Shown here: one piece after another, positions 17,716 through 28,907 of the stretch
How the letters are laid out: every line of letters starts with the position of its first letter
Numbering within the stretch: the stretch's first letter is position 1
Assembly (NCBI GenBank): GCA_026706455.1
Contig: JAPOYS010000051.1
Span: forward strand, 1-55,415
From: Chloroflexota bacterium
Lineage (GTDB): Bacteria; Chloroflexota; Anaerolineae; Aggregatilineales; Phototrophicaceae
Reading direction: 5' to 3'
Length of the DNA: 55,415 nucleotides
The notes under the pieces: generated by a model
Database searches by the model: none
The model's input: the letters and a program-made list of their open reading frames with translations, nothing else
What the model was told of the DNA's origin: nothing
Position numbers and translations under genes: made by a program

Positions 17716-18822
17716 CTATAGTGTTTGCCGGATGAACGCCGGTATCCAATGCGCCGCCGATACGATATCGTCCAGCGCCGCCGTCTCCTCGGTCGTATGC
17801 GCGTTCGCGACGATGACCCCGCTCAAACCCAGACAGCGCGACCACGCCGCCAGCAGCATATCGTCGCTGCGCGAGACATAACTGTAGTTGAGACGAACCG
17901 TGCCAGGTCGCTCTCGATTGACTGCGCCAGCGAGCCTCTCCGCCATTTCTTGATAATCCAGCGGCACGACCGAACCGCGCCCATCGCCGGAGACGAAGGC
18001 ATGAGAAGCGCCCAAGCCGAGGATATGGCCCGCGGCTTCGTCGACGTTGTGGCCATCGATATTCATGAAGCCGAGACGCGGCGCTTCAAGGCTATGCGCG
18101 AGACGCAACGCGCCTTGCCCGAAGAGACCGACCGGCGGTCCCTCTTCCTGGTCAGTGAAGGCGAAGAGGATACGGCGGTCCGCGATGGCGTCGGCGGCGT
18201 ACTCCTGCAGAGCGCGGGCGCTGAGCAAAGCGAGCAGCACTCCGACCGCGTTGTCCAAGCCCGTACCGATGACCAAGGCATCGCGTAGCCGCGGCGTCGT
18301 TTGCATCATCACGGTGTCGCCCGCGCGCATTTCACCAGCGCCCGTCTCAAATGTGATCCGATAGTCTCCCTGGCGCGCGTCAAAGCGAAGGTTGCCTGAG
18401 GCTGAGATCGTCACGTTCTCATCGACGCATCGCAGCGCGACTGCCTCGCAGCAATAGCCATCGCCGGGCACGCGGATGGCGCAGAGCGGATACAGGGTCG
18501 ACTCGGCCAGGTTGCGCACGCGGAAGCAGGGCCGGTCCATGTGCGCCGTTATCAGCAGATCAAGCGGCGCCGCCGGGTCGCCGATTTCGACGGCGAGGTT
18601 GCCAGTCGAGTCGCCAGGCGCGCTGGCCAAGCCCAACTCGTGCGCGAGCGTTTGGATCGCTTCGCCGACCGTGCCGGGCAGCAGGCAGCTGTTGGCGGGC
18701 GCGGGCGCGGCCAGCAGTCGTGCTAGCGCGGCGAAGATGGCGTCGCGCGAGACGGCCGGGTCGGCGCTGATATGGGCGAGCAGGTTCGCGAGTTGCGCAA
18801 TCATCACAGCTTTCTTCATCAC
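17716..18822 (-). CDS. M42/M28-like metallopeptidase
   Basis: The 368-aa protein has the di-zinc aminopeptidase layout: LLITAHMDRPCF (first His and catalytic Asp), GTGLDNAVGVLLAL (bridging Asp), FAFTDQEEGPPVG (Glu pair), GFMNIDGHN and a late VIVANAHTTEET His ligand. The order and the inserted beta-barrel-like domain between about residues 110 and 190 fit M42 (glutamyl aminopeptidase/FrvX-like) better than M20. The TAG stop lies inside a CCCCTA of a short palindrome (AGGGGTAGCCCCT), so a repeat appears to define the C-terminus. It lies downstream of the nucleoside hydrolase only across a 75-bp repeat. Confidence 0.75.
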   Translation of the reverse strand: MMKKAVMIAQLANLLAHISADPAVSRDAIFAALARLLAAPAPANSCLLPGTVGEAIQTLAHELGLASAPGDSTGNLAVEIGDPAAPLDLLITAHMDRPCFRVRNLAESTLYPLCAIRVPGDGYCCEAVALRCVDENVTISASGNLRFDARQGDYRITFETGAGEMRAGDTVMMQTTPRLRDALVIGTGLDNAVGVLLALLSARALQEYAADAIADRRILFAFTDQEEGPPVGLFGQGALRLAHSLEAPRLGFMNIDGHNVDEAAGHILGLGASHAFVSGDGRGSVVPLDYQEMAERLAGAVNRERPGTVRLNYSYVSRSDDMLLAAWSRCLGLSGVIVANAHTTEETAALDDIVSAAHWIPAFIRQTL

Positions 18823-18835
18823 AATACTACGATTT

Positions 18836-18910
18836 GTAGGGGCGACATATTATGTCGCCCGTCATCCATGCGCGCGCCAGCTAGCGGGCGACCTGGTAGC
18901 TCGCCCCTAC
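18836..18910. repeat. 75-bp mirror hairpin composite
   Basis: The left unit is GTAGGGGCGACATATTATG plus TCGCCC; the right unit is GCGGGCGACCTGGTAGCTCG plus CCCCTAC. It fills nearly all of the 95-bp gap between the M42-like gene and the nucleoside hydrolase. Confidence 0.8.
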
Positions 18911-18917
18911 GAAGCCC

Positions 18918-19847
18918 TTATGAGGACAGCGCATTGACGAATAGCTCGTAAACGCCGTCGGTGTCCAGCGCCTGGATGATGTTGACGTTGGGCGGACGCC
19001 CGCTGATATGGTTGTAATCGATGACGGTCTGCCCGCGCGTTTGCGCCCCGTTGAGCTCGACCGTCGTGAAAAACTTGCCGCTTTGACGGACCAGATCGGG
19101 ACGCAGCGTGATGGCCATCGCCAGCGGATCGGGCAGCAGGTAGGCCGGTCGGTGGAAAATTGTTCGCAGACGTTGCGCCGTCTCCTGCGAGATGGCGCGG
19201 AAGAAGCGTCCCGCGATCGTATCGATGGCGCAAAGTGCGTTGAACTTGTCCCAGGCGAAGCCGTGCGCGAGGGTCGTCTCCCAGCTGAGCATCGTGGCGT
19301 CGTCAAATGCGTCCAAGGTGATGGCGGCCGCCTCCGGATCGGTCCAGATGTTGTATTCGGCTGTGACGATCGGCGTGTTGCCATGAGCCGCAATCGTGCC
19401 GCCCATGAAAACGAATTGCTTGATCCGCGCCGGGAATTCGGGATCGAGGCGAACGGCGGCGGCGATATTCGTCAGCGGACCCAGCGCGATTAGGGTCAGC
19501 TCCCCCGCGTATTCGCGCGAGAGGCGCAATAGCGCAAGCACGGCGTGCTCGTCTTCAATCGTTCGGGTGAGGGCGGGGCGATCGCGATAATTGCCCAGTC
19601 CGTCGCCGCCATGAAACTCGGCCGCGTCCTCCCATTCCGATATCAGCGGGCGGTCGATGCCGGCGTAGACGGGTACGGCGCGCTGCATGATTTCGAGGAT
19701 GGTCAGCACATTGGGATTGACCTGGCGGATGTGCACGTTGCCAGTCAAAGTGGTGATGGCGAGGACTTCCACGCCGGGCTGCGCCAGGGCGAGCATGATG
19801 GCTTGGGCGTCGTCGACGCCGGCGTCCGTGTCGATAATCAATTTCAT
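18918..19847 (-). CDS. Inosine-uridine-type nucleoside hydrolase
   Basis: This 309-aa protein has MKLIIDTDAGVDDAQAIML, the DxDxxxDD calcium site of the IU-nucleoside hydrolase family, then VLAITTLTGNVHIRQV, PVYAGIDRPL, LTLIALGPLTNIAAAVRL and FVFMGGTI, with the late TAEYNIWTDPEAA ribose-binding segment. These cytoplasmic enzymes split ribonucleosides into base and ribose. AGAGG lies before the ATG. A second family member is at 31754-32698, and a nucleoside ABC transporter begins divergently at 20176, supporting a nucleoside salvage role. Confidence 0.92.
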   Translation of the reverse strand: MKLIIDTDAGVDDAQAIMLALAQPGVEVLAITTLTGNVHIRQVNPNVLTILEIMQRAVPVYAGIDRPLISEWEDAAEFHGGDGLGNYRDRPALTRTIEDEHAVLALLRLSREYAGELTLIALGPLTNIAAAVRLDPEFPARIKQFVFMGGTIAAHGNTPIVTAEYNIWTDPEAAAITLDAFDDATMLSWETTLAHGFAWDKFNALCAIDTIAGRFFRAISQETAQRLRTIFHRPAYLLPDPLAMAITLRPDLVRQSGKFFTTVELNGAQTRGQTVIDYNHISGRPPNVNIIQALDTDGVYELFVNALSS

Positions 19848-19889
19848 TTCGAGGACCTCTTTATAAAGATGTCATTTATGTTCGCGGTA

Positions 19890-20064
19890 TTTAACCACAG
19901 AGTGCGCAGAGTACACAGAGATTCTTTTAAGCCCCTCGCATTCAGCGATTTTGCTCACACAAAAAACGAACCTAATCCAGTGTGTCGACCGTAGGGGCGT
20001 TTCGCCGAAACGACCGCCGTAGCGAAAACCTGCGATTTCGGGCGAGCCGCCAGCTCGCCCCTAC
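19890..20064. repeat. CCACAGAG repeat followed by long composite with 74-bp mirror core
   Basis: TTTAACCACAGAGTGCGCAG is followed by a second ACACAGAG and then by CTCGCATTCA at 19935. Fifty-six bp later comes GTAGGGGCGTTTCGCCG, and the core ends with CTCGCCCCTAC at 20064. It occupies the divergent intergenic region between nucleoside hydrolase and transporter, just upstream of the transporter promoter. Confidence 0.75.
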
Positions 20065-20093
20065 AGATTACCGTTGACCGAAAGGAGGAGGTT

Positions 20094-20147
20094 TTGCCGA
20101 AACGCGGCAAAGGCGGTTATAATAGCGCCATCAGAATTCTATCTGAT
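20094..20147 (+). promoter_or_regulatory. Putative promoter and operator of the nucleoside transporter
   Basis: TTGCCG (20094-20099) and a perfect TATAAT (20118-20123) are 18 bp apart. Just downstream, at 20130-20147, ATCAGA-N6-TCTGAT is a perfect interrupted palindrome in the position of a repressor operator. No local regulator gene can be matched to it. Confidence 0.55.
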
Positions 20148-20175
20148 TCAACGATCACAAATGTGGAGGAACGAA

Positions 20176-21324
20176 ATGAATAAGTTACGTTTGCTGCTCG
20201 CGGTGACGCTGGTCTTTATGCTGGCATTCACCGCCGTCGCCCAGGACGAGCCGCTGAGAGTCGTATCGGTCATCAACGGCACGCTCGGCGACAAGTCCTT
20301 CTTCGATAGCGCGCAACGCGGCATGGACGCGGTCGCCGACGAATACGATCTCGAGATCGACACGGTCGAGCTCGGCATCGACCCGGCCAACTGGGAATCG
20401 GGCTTGCTGGATGTCATGTCCGATACCGATTCTTACGACATTTTGATCGCCGGCACCTTCCAGATGATCGACTTCATGGCTGCCAACGCGCACAACTATC
20501 CGGACAAGTACTTCATGTTCTATGACGCGCCGATGCCCTATGACGATGCGGATGTCTGCGTCGACGGCTGCGCCAACGTCTATTCGATGACCTATGCGCA
20601 GAATCAGGGCAGCTTCCTGGCGGGCGTCTACGCGGCCGCCATCACCACCAGCATGATGGAGGGCACGAACGACGCGCCCATCATCGGCGCGGTCGGCGGG
20701 CAGCAGATCCCGGTGATCGACGACTTCATCGTCGGCTACGAGCAGGGCGCTTGCCTGGTCAATCCGGAGTCGCAGAGCATCGTCCAGTACGCTGGCAGTT
20801 GGAACGACCCGGCGCGCGGCAAGGAAATCACCTTGGCGATGTATGAGCAGGGCGCCGACATCGTCTTCCAGGTCGCTGGCGGCACCGGCGTTGGCGTCTT
20901 TGAAGCGGCGCAGGAGCAGGGGCATTATGCCATCGGCGTCGACTCGGATCAGGCGGTCATCGTCGCTGAGACCGACCCCGACCAAGCCGAGCGCATCCTG
21001 ACCAGCATGTTGAAGAATGTCGACAACTCCATCTTCCGCGCCATCACCTTGCACCTCGACGGCGAGTTGCCCTACGGCGAGTCCGAGAGCTTGGGCATCC
21101 CCGAGGGCGGCGTTGGGCTGGCAAAGAACGAATTCTACGATATGGCAACGTCTGACGATATCAAGGCGATGGTGGAAGCGGCTGAAGCAGCGGTCGTCGC
21201 TGGCGATATCGAAGTGCAGACCGTCTTCACCAGCGAGGACATGATGGCGGCGGTTGGCACGGCTTGCGCTGATATGCCGACGGCCGGCATGAGCATTGAC
21301 GATCTGATGATGGACGATATGTAG
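20176..21324 (+). CDS. BMP-family nucleoside-binding protein of ABC transporter
   Basis: The start is the ATG at 20176, which has GGAGGAA upstream. The 382-aa protein has a Sec signal peptide (LRLLLAVTLVFMLAF, cut near VAQ) without a lipobox cysteine. The mature part follows the basic-membrane-protein (BmpA/TmpC/Med) fold: VVSVINGTLGDKSFFDSAQR, DILIAGTFQM, NVYSMTYAQNQGSFLAGVYA, GAVGGQQIPVIDDFIVGYEQ and DIVFQVAGGTGVGVFEA. Family members bind purine nucleosides and feed an ABC importer. The cognate ATPase and two permeases lie downstream at 24022-28852, separated from this gene by a restriction-modification insertion. Confidence 0.9.
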   Translation: MNKLRLLLAVTLVFMLAFTAVAQDEPLRVVSVINGTLGDKSFFDSAQRGMDAVADEYDLEIDTVELGIDPANWESGLLDVMSDTDSYDILIAGTFQMIDFMAANAHNYPDKYFMFYDAPMPYDDADVCVDGCANVYSMTYAQNQGSFLAGVYAAAITTSMMEGTNDAPIIGAVGGQQIPVIDDFIVGYEQGACLVNPESQSIVQYAGSWNDPARGKEITLAMYEQGADIVFQVAGGTGVGVFEAAQEQGHYAIGVDSDQAVIVAETDPDQAERILTSMLKNVDNSIFRAITLHLDGELPYGESESLGIPEGGVGLAKNEFYDMATSDDIKAMVEAAEAAVVAGDIEVQTVFTSEDMMAAVGTACADMPTAGMSIDDLMMDDM

Positions 21325-21350
21325 TCCATCCTCAGAATCCGCAACCGATT

Positions 21351-21424
21351 GTAGGGGCGAGCCTTGGCTCGCCCTTATTGCCAGGCGCCTAACGTTGAGG
21401 ACCAGCCGCTGGCTCGCCCCCTAC
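21351..21424. repeat. 74-bp mirror hairpin composite
   Basis: GTAGGGGCGAGCCTTGGCTC plus GCCC, a spacer, then GACCAGCCGCTGGCTCG plus CCCCTAC. It lies 26 bp after the binding-protein stop, at the left edge of the segment that separates it from the ATPase gene. Confidence 0.75.
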
Positions 21425-21513
21425 ACGCGTCATCTTGGTTGCGCGGGCTCATATTGGCGCTGTTGGCGATGTGCTAGAATGCACGGTGTGCGGACAGCGT
21501 GGAGGGCGATCGT

Positions 21514-21753
21514 ATGAAAAAGCCATTGGAGAAGGAATACGAATACTACCTCACGATCCGGGAGGAGTTGGCGCGGGAACATCACGGGAAACTGGTCGCG
21601 ATCAAGGGTCGAGAGGTGCTCGGAATCTTTGAAGATTACCGGGCCGCTGCTAACGCTGTTTATGTTGAGCATGAATATGGCACAGTGCTCATGCAGAAAC
21701 TCGGCCGTGACTACGAGATTGTTCCTACCTTCATCGCAGTCTTGGATTCCTAA
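21514..21753 (+). CDS. DUF5678-like small protein
   Basis: The protein is 79 aa from the ATG at 21514, which has GGAGGG 7 nt upstream. The sequence EYYLTIREELAREHHGKLVA, IKGREVLGIFEDYRAAANAV and then EYGTVLMQKLG follows the pattern of DUF5678-type proteins (a small alpha/beta domain with GKyVAI and an EA-rich helix). The family has no assigned function and is often found near toxin-antitoxin or retropepsin-like genes. It is the first gene of the segment that interrupts the transporter operon. Confidence 0.6.
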   Translation: MKKPLEKEYEYYLTIREELAREHHGKLVAIKGREVLGIFEDYRAAANAVYVEHEYGTVLMQKLGRDYEIVPTFIAVLDS

Positions 21754-21873
21754 CGCTTTGATGACGCCAAATAAGGTCGGCTTTACAATCAACGCCGAGT
21801 GATAGCAGTTCAAACCAGACTAGTCTCATAATGAAATGCCCTTCAATTGGTGAACAGCCGAGAAGTATATTGT

Positions 21874-22917
21874 ATGAATAGCGGCGTAATCTACTCCCAC
21901 CGAGTCAGAGACTTGGAATACCAGGTCATCTGTGGAGACAGCGACGCAGAACTTGCTGCGATGGCGCCTCGCTCTGTAGATTTGGTAGTCACTTCACCGC
22001 CATATTTTCAGCAACGAGAGTATAGCGAAGAGGGGCTTGGAAACGAGGAAACTGTTGAACAGTACCTTGAAAGCATAGTGACGACCTTCGCGAAGGTCGT
22101 GCGTGTCATGAAGCCGACGGGGAACATCGTCTACAACATGGGCGACAAGATCATTGATGGAAGCATGCTGCTAGTTCCCTATCGGTTTGCTCTTAAGGTG
22201 CTTGAAGATTTCAGTCTGCGACTAGTAAATGACATTACATGGGTCAAATCCAATCCGACGCCACACCAGTTTTCTCGCCGGTTAATTGCGAGTACAGAGC
22301 CGTTTTTCCATTTCACGCTCGGTCGAGACTACTACTACGATAGAAAGGCTTTTCAACGCTCTGAACGCAAAAGGCCCTCAAAGCCAACCAAAAAACTCGG
22401 CGGGAAGTATCGGGAACTAATTGAATCTTCAAGTTTGAGCCAGTGTGAGAAGGATGGGGCGCATCAGGCTTTGGACGAAGTGATTGAAGATGTGCGAAAA
22501 GGCAGGATTCACAGCTTTAGGATGAAGATTCGTGGCATTCACGCGCCCGCTTACGGCGGTCAAGAAGGCGGCCGAAAAATGCGCATTGAGCGATATGGAT
22601 TCACCATCATTCGTATCTCAGGCGAACCATTGAAAAGAGATGTTATTGAGAATCCCGTTGAAAGTCTGCCTGGAAATGGTCATCCCGCTGTCTTTCCAGT
22701 GAAAGTTATCAGAGAGTTGATACGATTGCTTTGCCCGGAAGGCGGGAAGGTCTTAGATCCCTATCTTGGCAGCGGCTCGACGATGGTAGCGGCTCTGCTT
22801 GAAGGTCGAAGCTGTGTCGGAATTGATATCAGTCGCGATTATTGCATTGACGCGCAAGAACGCATGCGGAATACATTGGGCGAATCGGCCGCGCCTGTGA
22901 TGGAGCGTCTCTTGTGA
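21874..22917 (+). CDS. Type II DNA methyltransferase (SPPY class, N4-cytosine-like)
   Basis: The start is taken at the ATG at 21874 (GAGAAG upstream); an in-frame GTG-type start at 21847 is possible. The 347-aa protein has beta-class order: catalytic motif VDLVVTSPPYFQQREYSEEG (TSPPY, usual for N4-cytosine methylases), GNIVYNMGDKI, a target-recognition region, and at the C-terminal end the AdoMet motif KVLDPYLGSGSTMVAALLEG with CVGIDI. Its last codons overlap the nuclease gene start (GTGA, 4 nt), so the two are coupled. Base composition is more AT-rich than the flanking transporter genes. It should protect the host from the adjacent nuclease. Confidence 0.88.
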   Translation: MNSGVIYSHRVRDLEYQVICGDSDAELAAMAPRSVDLVVTSPPYFQQREYSEEGLGNEETVEQYLESIVTTFAKVVRVMKPTGNIVYNMGDKIIDGSMLLVPYRFALKVLEDFSLRLVNDITWVKSNPTPHQFSRRLIASTEPFFHFTLGRDYYYDRKAFQRSERKRPSKPTKKLGGKYRELIESSSLSQCEKDGAHQALDEVIEDVRKGRIHSFRMKIRGIHAPAYGGQEGGRKMRIERYGFTIIRISGEPLKRDVIENPVESLPGNGHPAVFPVKVIRELIRLLCPEGGKVLDPYLGSGSTMVAALLEGRSCVGIDISRDYCIDAQERMRNTLGESAAPVMERLL

Positions 22918-24020
22918 CAGCGCAGCATCGCGGTCAGGAGCTTTTAGAGAAAATCTATCAGGAAGCCGTGGTTTCTTATGAAAATGATGGGCCCGCGCCA
23001 GGGATTGCTGACGCGGAGGAGCGTCACCTCCAGACAATTATACAGAATCAAGAGAACAGGAAGGCGGCAGTCGCGGTACTGGTCACATTGCTGCTGAAGA
23101 AAATCTTGAGCCCGAGTCAGGATATTCGTCTCCACCGTGCGGAATTCGATGGCGGTTTCAGTGGTCGAAGGCTTGACACGCAAGTAGTTACACCTTTCCT
23201 ACGATCCAAGCAGTTCCCAAGTATGAGCGAGTCAGGTTGGCTGACTCGATCCTTTGAGCAGTCCCATCCATTTGACTTCGATTACCCCGGCAATATTACA
23301 CCCAAAGTGTTGAAAAGGTCCTTTCTCTGCTTGATTGACGTTGCCCAGAGGCAAGGGGCAACCATTTCGGAGCGTTTCCTGCAAAGGTTATTCATCGGCT
23401 CGGTAGAGGCAAGGGATAAGAACACAAATCTCAAGCTCGCGCGTCCCGTTGACTTGTCAGTGTCGGAAGTCGTAGAGAAATTGCGACAGCATCATCAAGG
23501 CAAAACATCTGGCGCAGCGAGGCTTCCAGTTCTAGCCATACATGCGATTTTGTCCGTATTTACGAGAGAAACCGAAAGATACCGCAATCGTAAACTACTG
23601 CCACTTGAGTCGCATACAACTGCTGATTCCCGTTCACACCTTATTGGCGACATAAACATTCTGGACGCCGACGAAACTGTGTTTGAAGGATACGAGATAA
23701 AGCATAATGTGCCTATAACGTCGGAGTTGATTGAAACATCTTTCGATAAGTTACGGACGACCCCAGTGCAAAGGTTCTACATTCTTACTACCTATCCTCA
23801 CCACAGTTATGACGAATTCAAAGAAGACATCCAGCGGGTCGCGCATACACACGGCTGTCAATTAATCGTTAATGGCGTCGATCGCACGTTACTGTATTAT
23901 TTGAGGATTATCGGCAGCACCCGGTCCTTCATTGACGCTTATGTTACTCTCTTGGAATCCGATGAGGATGTAAACTTTCCGCTTAAAGAAAGCTGGAATC
24001 AGATCGTCGAGAGCGGTTAA
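22914..24020 (+). CDS. Type II restriction endonuclease, possibly SacI family
   Basis: This 368-aa protein begins at a GTG overlapping the methylase stop. The overall pattern recalls the SacI-type endonuclease family: RRLDTQVVTPFLR, SESGWLTRS, then a C-terminal catalytic core HLIGDINILDAD...FEGYEIKHNVPI, where the GD and ExK fit a PD-(D/E)xK active site, followed by FYILTTYP. Family assignment is from memory of the motif layout and is moderate; that it is the nuclease partner of the methylase is better supported by the 4-nt overlap. The stop TAA is only 1 nt before the ATG of the transporter ATPase gene. Confidence 0.7.
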   Translation: MTAQHRGQELLEKIYQEAVVSYENDGPAPGIADAEERHLQTIIQNQENRKAAVAVLVTLLLKKILSPSQDIRLHRAEFDGGFSGRRLDTQVVTPFLRSKQFPSMSESGWLTRSFEQSHPFDFDYPGNITPKVLKRSFLCLIDVAQRQGATISERFLQRLFIGSVEARDKNTNLKLARPVDLSVSEVVEKLRQHHQGKTSGAARLPVLAIHAILSVFTRETERYRNRKLLPLESHTTADSRSHLIGDINILDADETVFEGYEIKHNVPITSELIETSFDKLRTTPVQRFYILTTYPHHSYDEFKEDIQRVAHTHGCQLIVNGVDRTLLYYLRIIGSTRSFIDAYVTLLESDEDVNFPLKESWNQIVESG

Positions 24021-24021
24021 T

Positions 24022-25559
<1,538 letters not shown>

Positions 25560-25563
<4 letters not shown>

Positions 25564-27305
25564 CGGACACGCGCAAAGAAGCGCCGGATCAGCCCCTTTC
25601 GGGAGCGCCGCTCTTGCGAAAGCATCTGCTGCTGATCGTTGGCGGCGCGGCGGGCCTCATCGTCACTCTCTTCGTCATGAACACGCTCTTCGATGGCTCG
25701 CTGGAAAAGATGACCGGCACGACTGACTGGCGGAATATCCTGCTGGTGAACGCGCTGGTCGGCGCTTGCATCTTTCTCTTTGTGGTGGAGCTGCGGCGCG
25801 GGGCGATCCGCGTCTTGCTGACGGTGATTGTGGCGCTGCTGCTCGGCTTCCTGGTAACCTTCGTCTTCAACCTTGACGCGGCTGATCGTTTCGCGCGCGG
25901 CGAGTTCCGCGTGCAGGTCGTCTCCGACGCCGAGCCGACGGCGAATGACGATGTCGATCTGAGGTTCAATCGCGTGCGCGGCGGCGACTTCAACAAGCCG
26001 AATGTCGTCGAACCCCTGAGCGAGGTCGCCTGGACCTTCGCTGGCGCCGACGGGGATCTCGTCTCGCTGCTGGCATACGCCAAGAATCGACGCTCGGAAG
26101 TCGATCTGCTGGTCGAGCTGCGAGACGACGCCGGCACGGTTCTGGCGGCCGCGACCTCGGCGACTGAGACGCAAGTTGAAGAGAAATTCGACGATCTGGT
26201 CAGCGTGAAGGACGCCGTCATCGAGGGTTACGAGTTGCCAGCGGACGGCGTCTATACGCTCTACGCGAAGCCGGAAGAAATCGCCACGGGCACGGTGCTG
26301 TCGGAGGCGCTGAGCCAATCCCAGTTGGCCTTTGAAGCGCTGCTGCTGGGTCCGATCGAGCGGGTCAATCGCTGGGGGGTCTGGATTCAAGACGCCATCA
26401 CGCTGATCCTGCTGGGCATGTCCTTCGCCATCGTCTTTCGCGCGCAGCAATTCAGCCTCGGCGCCGAGGGACAGCTTTACTTCGGCGCGCTCGTCTCCGG
26501 CATTATCGCCCTGAATTCGCCGCATGTGCCCGGCGTCATTCTCATCCCCTTCATCATCCTGGCGTCGGGCACAGCCGGCTTCGTCTACGGGCTGATACCG
26601 GGCGCGCTCAAAGCCTACCTGGGCGCCAACGAGTTGGTCTCGACCCTGATGCTCAACGTGGTCGCCACCCGTTTCTTCGAAATGGTGCTCAACTTCCAGC
26701 TGAAGCCGCCGGACGCCGGCTATGTCGCCTCGGCAAAATTCACCGAAAACGCCGTTTTGCCCGTCATCGTCGACAAAACGCAGGTGACGGTCGCTGTCTT
26801 TCTGCTGGTGGTTGTCGTCTTCCTCTCCTGGCTCTTGATCCGCCGCACGCCGCTGGGCTACGAGATTCGCATCATCGGCTCCAACCTGCGCTTCGCCAAT
26901 TATGGCGGCGTCAACTCGCGCCGCACGATCATGCTGGTGATGGCGATCGGCGGCATCGTGGCTGGCTTGGCCGGCATGCACTTGGCCAATGGCATCCACC
27001 GACAATTGATCCTCAATATCTCCTTCGCGCTGGCTTTTGAAGGGGTGGTGGTGGCTTTGCTGGCGCGCTTGAATGTGCTGGTCGTGCCCTTCACTGGCTT
27101 GCTCTACGCCTATTTGCGGGCGGGCGCGCAATTCATGGAGCGCGACGCCAACGTCAGCTTTGAAGTCGTGCGCATGATCCAGGCAATCATTATCCTGTTG
27201 ATCACGGCCGAGGCGCTGGTGACTTTCTTCCAGGCGCGCCAGAAGCGAGCCGATATTGATGAGACCGGGCATACGGTGGAATCACTGGAGGGCGCGGATG
27301 GTTGA
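25560..27305 (+). CDS. Nucleoside ABC transporter permease 1
   Basis: This 581-aa protein is much longer than the usual 350 aa. Residues 22-110 hold three hydrophobic helices. About 110-260 form a soluble acidic domain (VQVVSDAEPTANDDVDLRF, VAWTFAGADGDLVSLLAYA) that should lie outside the membrane. The C-terminal 320 residues are the standard BMP-family permease: GVWIQDAITLILLGMSFAIV, FSLGAEGQLYFGAL, GALKAYLGANELVSTLMLN and TPLGYEIRIIGSNLRFANYG. The extra domain is unusual and may interact with the binding protein. Start overlaps the ATPase stop. Confidence 0.88.
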
Positions 27306-27314
27306 CCTTCGCCA

Positions 27315-27443
27315 CTCGCAAGTCATAACTTGGCTCGAAAAAACAATGAACTCGCCAAAGCAAGAATATGTAGGGGCGAGCCGGTGGCTCGCCCGTCGAT
27401 TTCTAAGTTGTTTGGCGCGGGCGACTCACCGAGTCGCCCCTAC
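27315..27443. repeat. Long composite repeat with 74-bp mirror core, between the permease genes
   Basis: CTCGCAAGTCATAACTTGGC begins at 27315; GTAGGGGCGAGCCGGTGGCT follows at 27370 and the core ends CTCACCGAGTCG plus CCCCTAC at 27443. Left unit and right unit use different stem words. It lies inside an operon, so it must be transcribed and could fold in the mRNA between the two permease genes. Confidence 0.8.
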
Positions 27444-27466
27444 AGACGTCAATGGGTGGGATAGCA

Positions 27467-28852
27467 ATGTTTGAAAATGTCATTGACGGGATTTTTAGCG
27501 CGGTATTCGTCGCCGCCATTCTGCGCGTCACCACGCCGATCCTGCTGCCCTCGCTGGGCGCGCTGATATCGGAGAAGGCGGGCGTGCTCAATATCGGCTT
27601 GGAGGGCATGATGCTCTCAGCCGCCTTCACCGGCGTAGTGGTCAGCGCTTATTCGCAGGACTGGTTCGGCTTTGAGACCGGCGTCGCTATTGGTCCCTGG
27701 CTGGGCTTGTTGCTGGGCGTATGCGTTTCGCTGCTGCTCGCGTTTGTCTTGGCTCTATTTCATCTGGATTTGAAGGGCGATCTCTTTCTCTCCGGCATCG
27801 CGTTGAACATCTTCGGCTCGTCGGCGACGGTCGCCATTATGTACGAATTGACCGGCGACCGCGGCAATACCAGCACGCTGGCGAGCCTGCAGATGCCCTT
27901 CATCCAACTGCCGGAGTTCTTCCGCGAGATCCCGCTCATCGGCGGCTTCTTCTTTGATGTATTCGACAATCAGAGCATGATGACCTGGGTGGCTTTCATC
28001 GCCGTTTTCATCGTCGCCTTCGTACTGTATCGAACGCCCTTCGGCATGCACCTGCGCGCGGTGGGCGAGAACCCGGAAGCGGCCGCCTCGGTCGGCATCA
28101 ACGTCAAGCGGATTCGTTATTTCGCGCTGCTGATCAGTGGCTTCTTCGCCGGCTTGGGCGGCATCCACATCAGCATGGGTTATTTGCAACTCTTCCAGCG
28201 CGATATGACAAACGGGCGCGGCTTCATCGCCTTGGTCACGCCGTCGCTGGGCGGCGGGACGCCAGTTGGGACCATGATCGCGTCGTCGATATTCGGCTTC
28301 TTCGACGCCCTCGGCATCCGCATCGGCTCGCTGGAGATCCCCTCGCAGCTGCCGCAGTCGATTCCCTACTTCGCGACGGTGCTGGCGCTGGTCATTTACG
28401 CCTTGCAGCGGCGCATCTCCCAACGCGTCAGCGAGATGCGGACGGCTTCGGGCGCTGGCTTCGACGCCGCCTTCTGGGGCTCCATCCAGCGCATCAGCAT
28501 CCTGCACATGCTGCTGATGATGGTGGCGGTCATCGGCGTGGTGACGAGCGGCGCGATCTTGTCAGCGCCCAACGGCTTCGGCGGCGCGGACACTGCTGTG
28601 CCGGCGGGCTTGCTCATCGGCGCGGCTTCGATAATCCTGTTCCTCATCGGATTGCCTTTCGTCCGCGATATCTTCAGCATTCAGCGCAACTGGAAGGCGA
28701 GCGCGCTGGTGACGATCCTGTCGCTGGGGATTTACCTGACGCTCTTCTTGACGCTCTTCTTCGAGCCGCTGCTGGCGCTGGGCATCGCGCTGGTATTGAG
28801 CGCGCTGGTCTGGTACATGATAGGCGGGCGCGTGTTGATGCGGGGGGACTAG
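27467..28852 (+). CDS. Nucleoside ABC transporter permease 2
   Basis: The ATG at 27467 is the likely start (461 aa); a frame open to 27452 would add MGGIA. The N-terminal 300 residues are a standard BMP-family permease: TTPILLPSLGALISEKAGVL, NIGLEGMMLSAAFTGVV, TPFGMHLRAVGENPEAAASV and GFFAGLGGIHISMGYL. About 130 extra C-terminal residues add more hydrophobic helices (ISILHMLLMMVAVIGVVTSG, ILFLIGLPFVRDIF, LFLTLFFEPLLALGIALVLS), again longer than usual. With permease 1, the ATPase and the binding protein it forms a complete importer, presumably for purine nucleosides. Confidence 0.88.
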   Translation: MFENVIDGIFSAVFVAAILRVTTPILLPSLGALISEKAGVLNIGLEGMMLSAAFTGVVVSAYSQDWFGFETGVAIGPWLGLLLGVCVSLLLAFVLALFHLDLKGDLFLSGIALNIFGSSATVAIMYELTGDRGNTSTLASLQMPFIQLPEFFREIPLIGGFFFDVFDNQSMMTWVAFIAVFIVAFVLYRTPFGMHLRAVGENPEAAASVGINVKRIRYFALLISGFFAGLGGIHISMGYLQLFQRDMTNGRGFIALVTPSLGGGTPVGTMIASSIFGFFDALGIRIGSLEIPSQLPQSIPYFATVLALVIYALQRRISQRVSEMRTASGAGFDAAFWGSIQRISILHMLLMMVAVIGVVTSGAILSAPNGFGGADTAVPAGLLIGAASIILFLIGLPFVRDIFSIQRNWKASALVTILSLGIYLTLFLTLFFEPLLALGIALVLSALVWYMIGGRVLMRGD

Positions 28853-28907
28853 TGTTCTGTTCACACTGAAGGCGCGCAGCAGGGGTCGGGAGACTTCAAC
28901 TGTAACA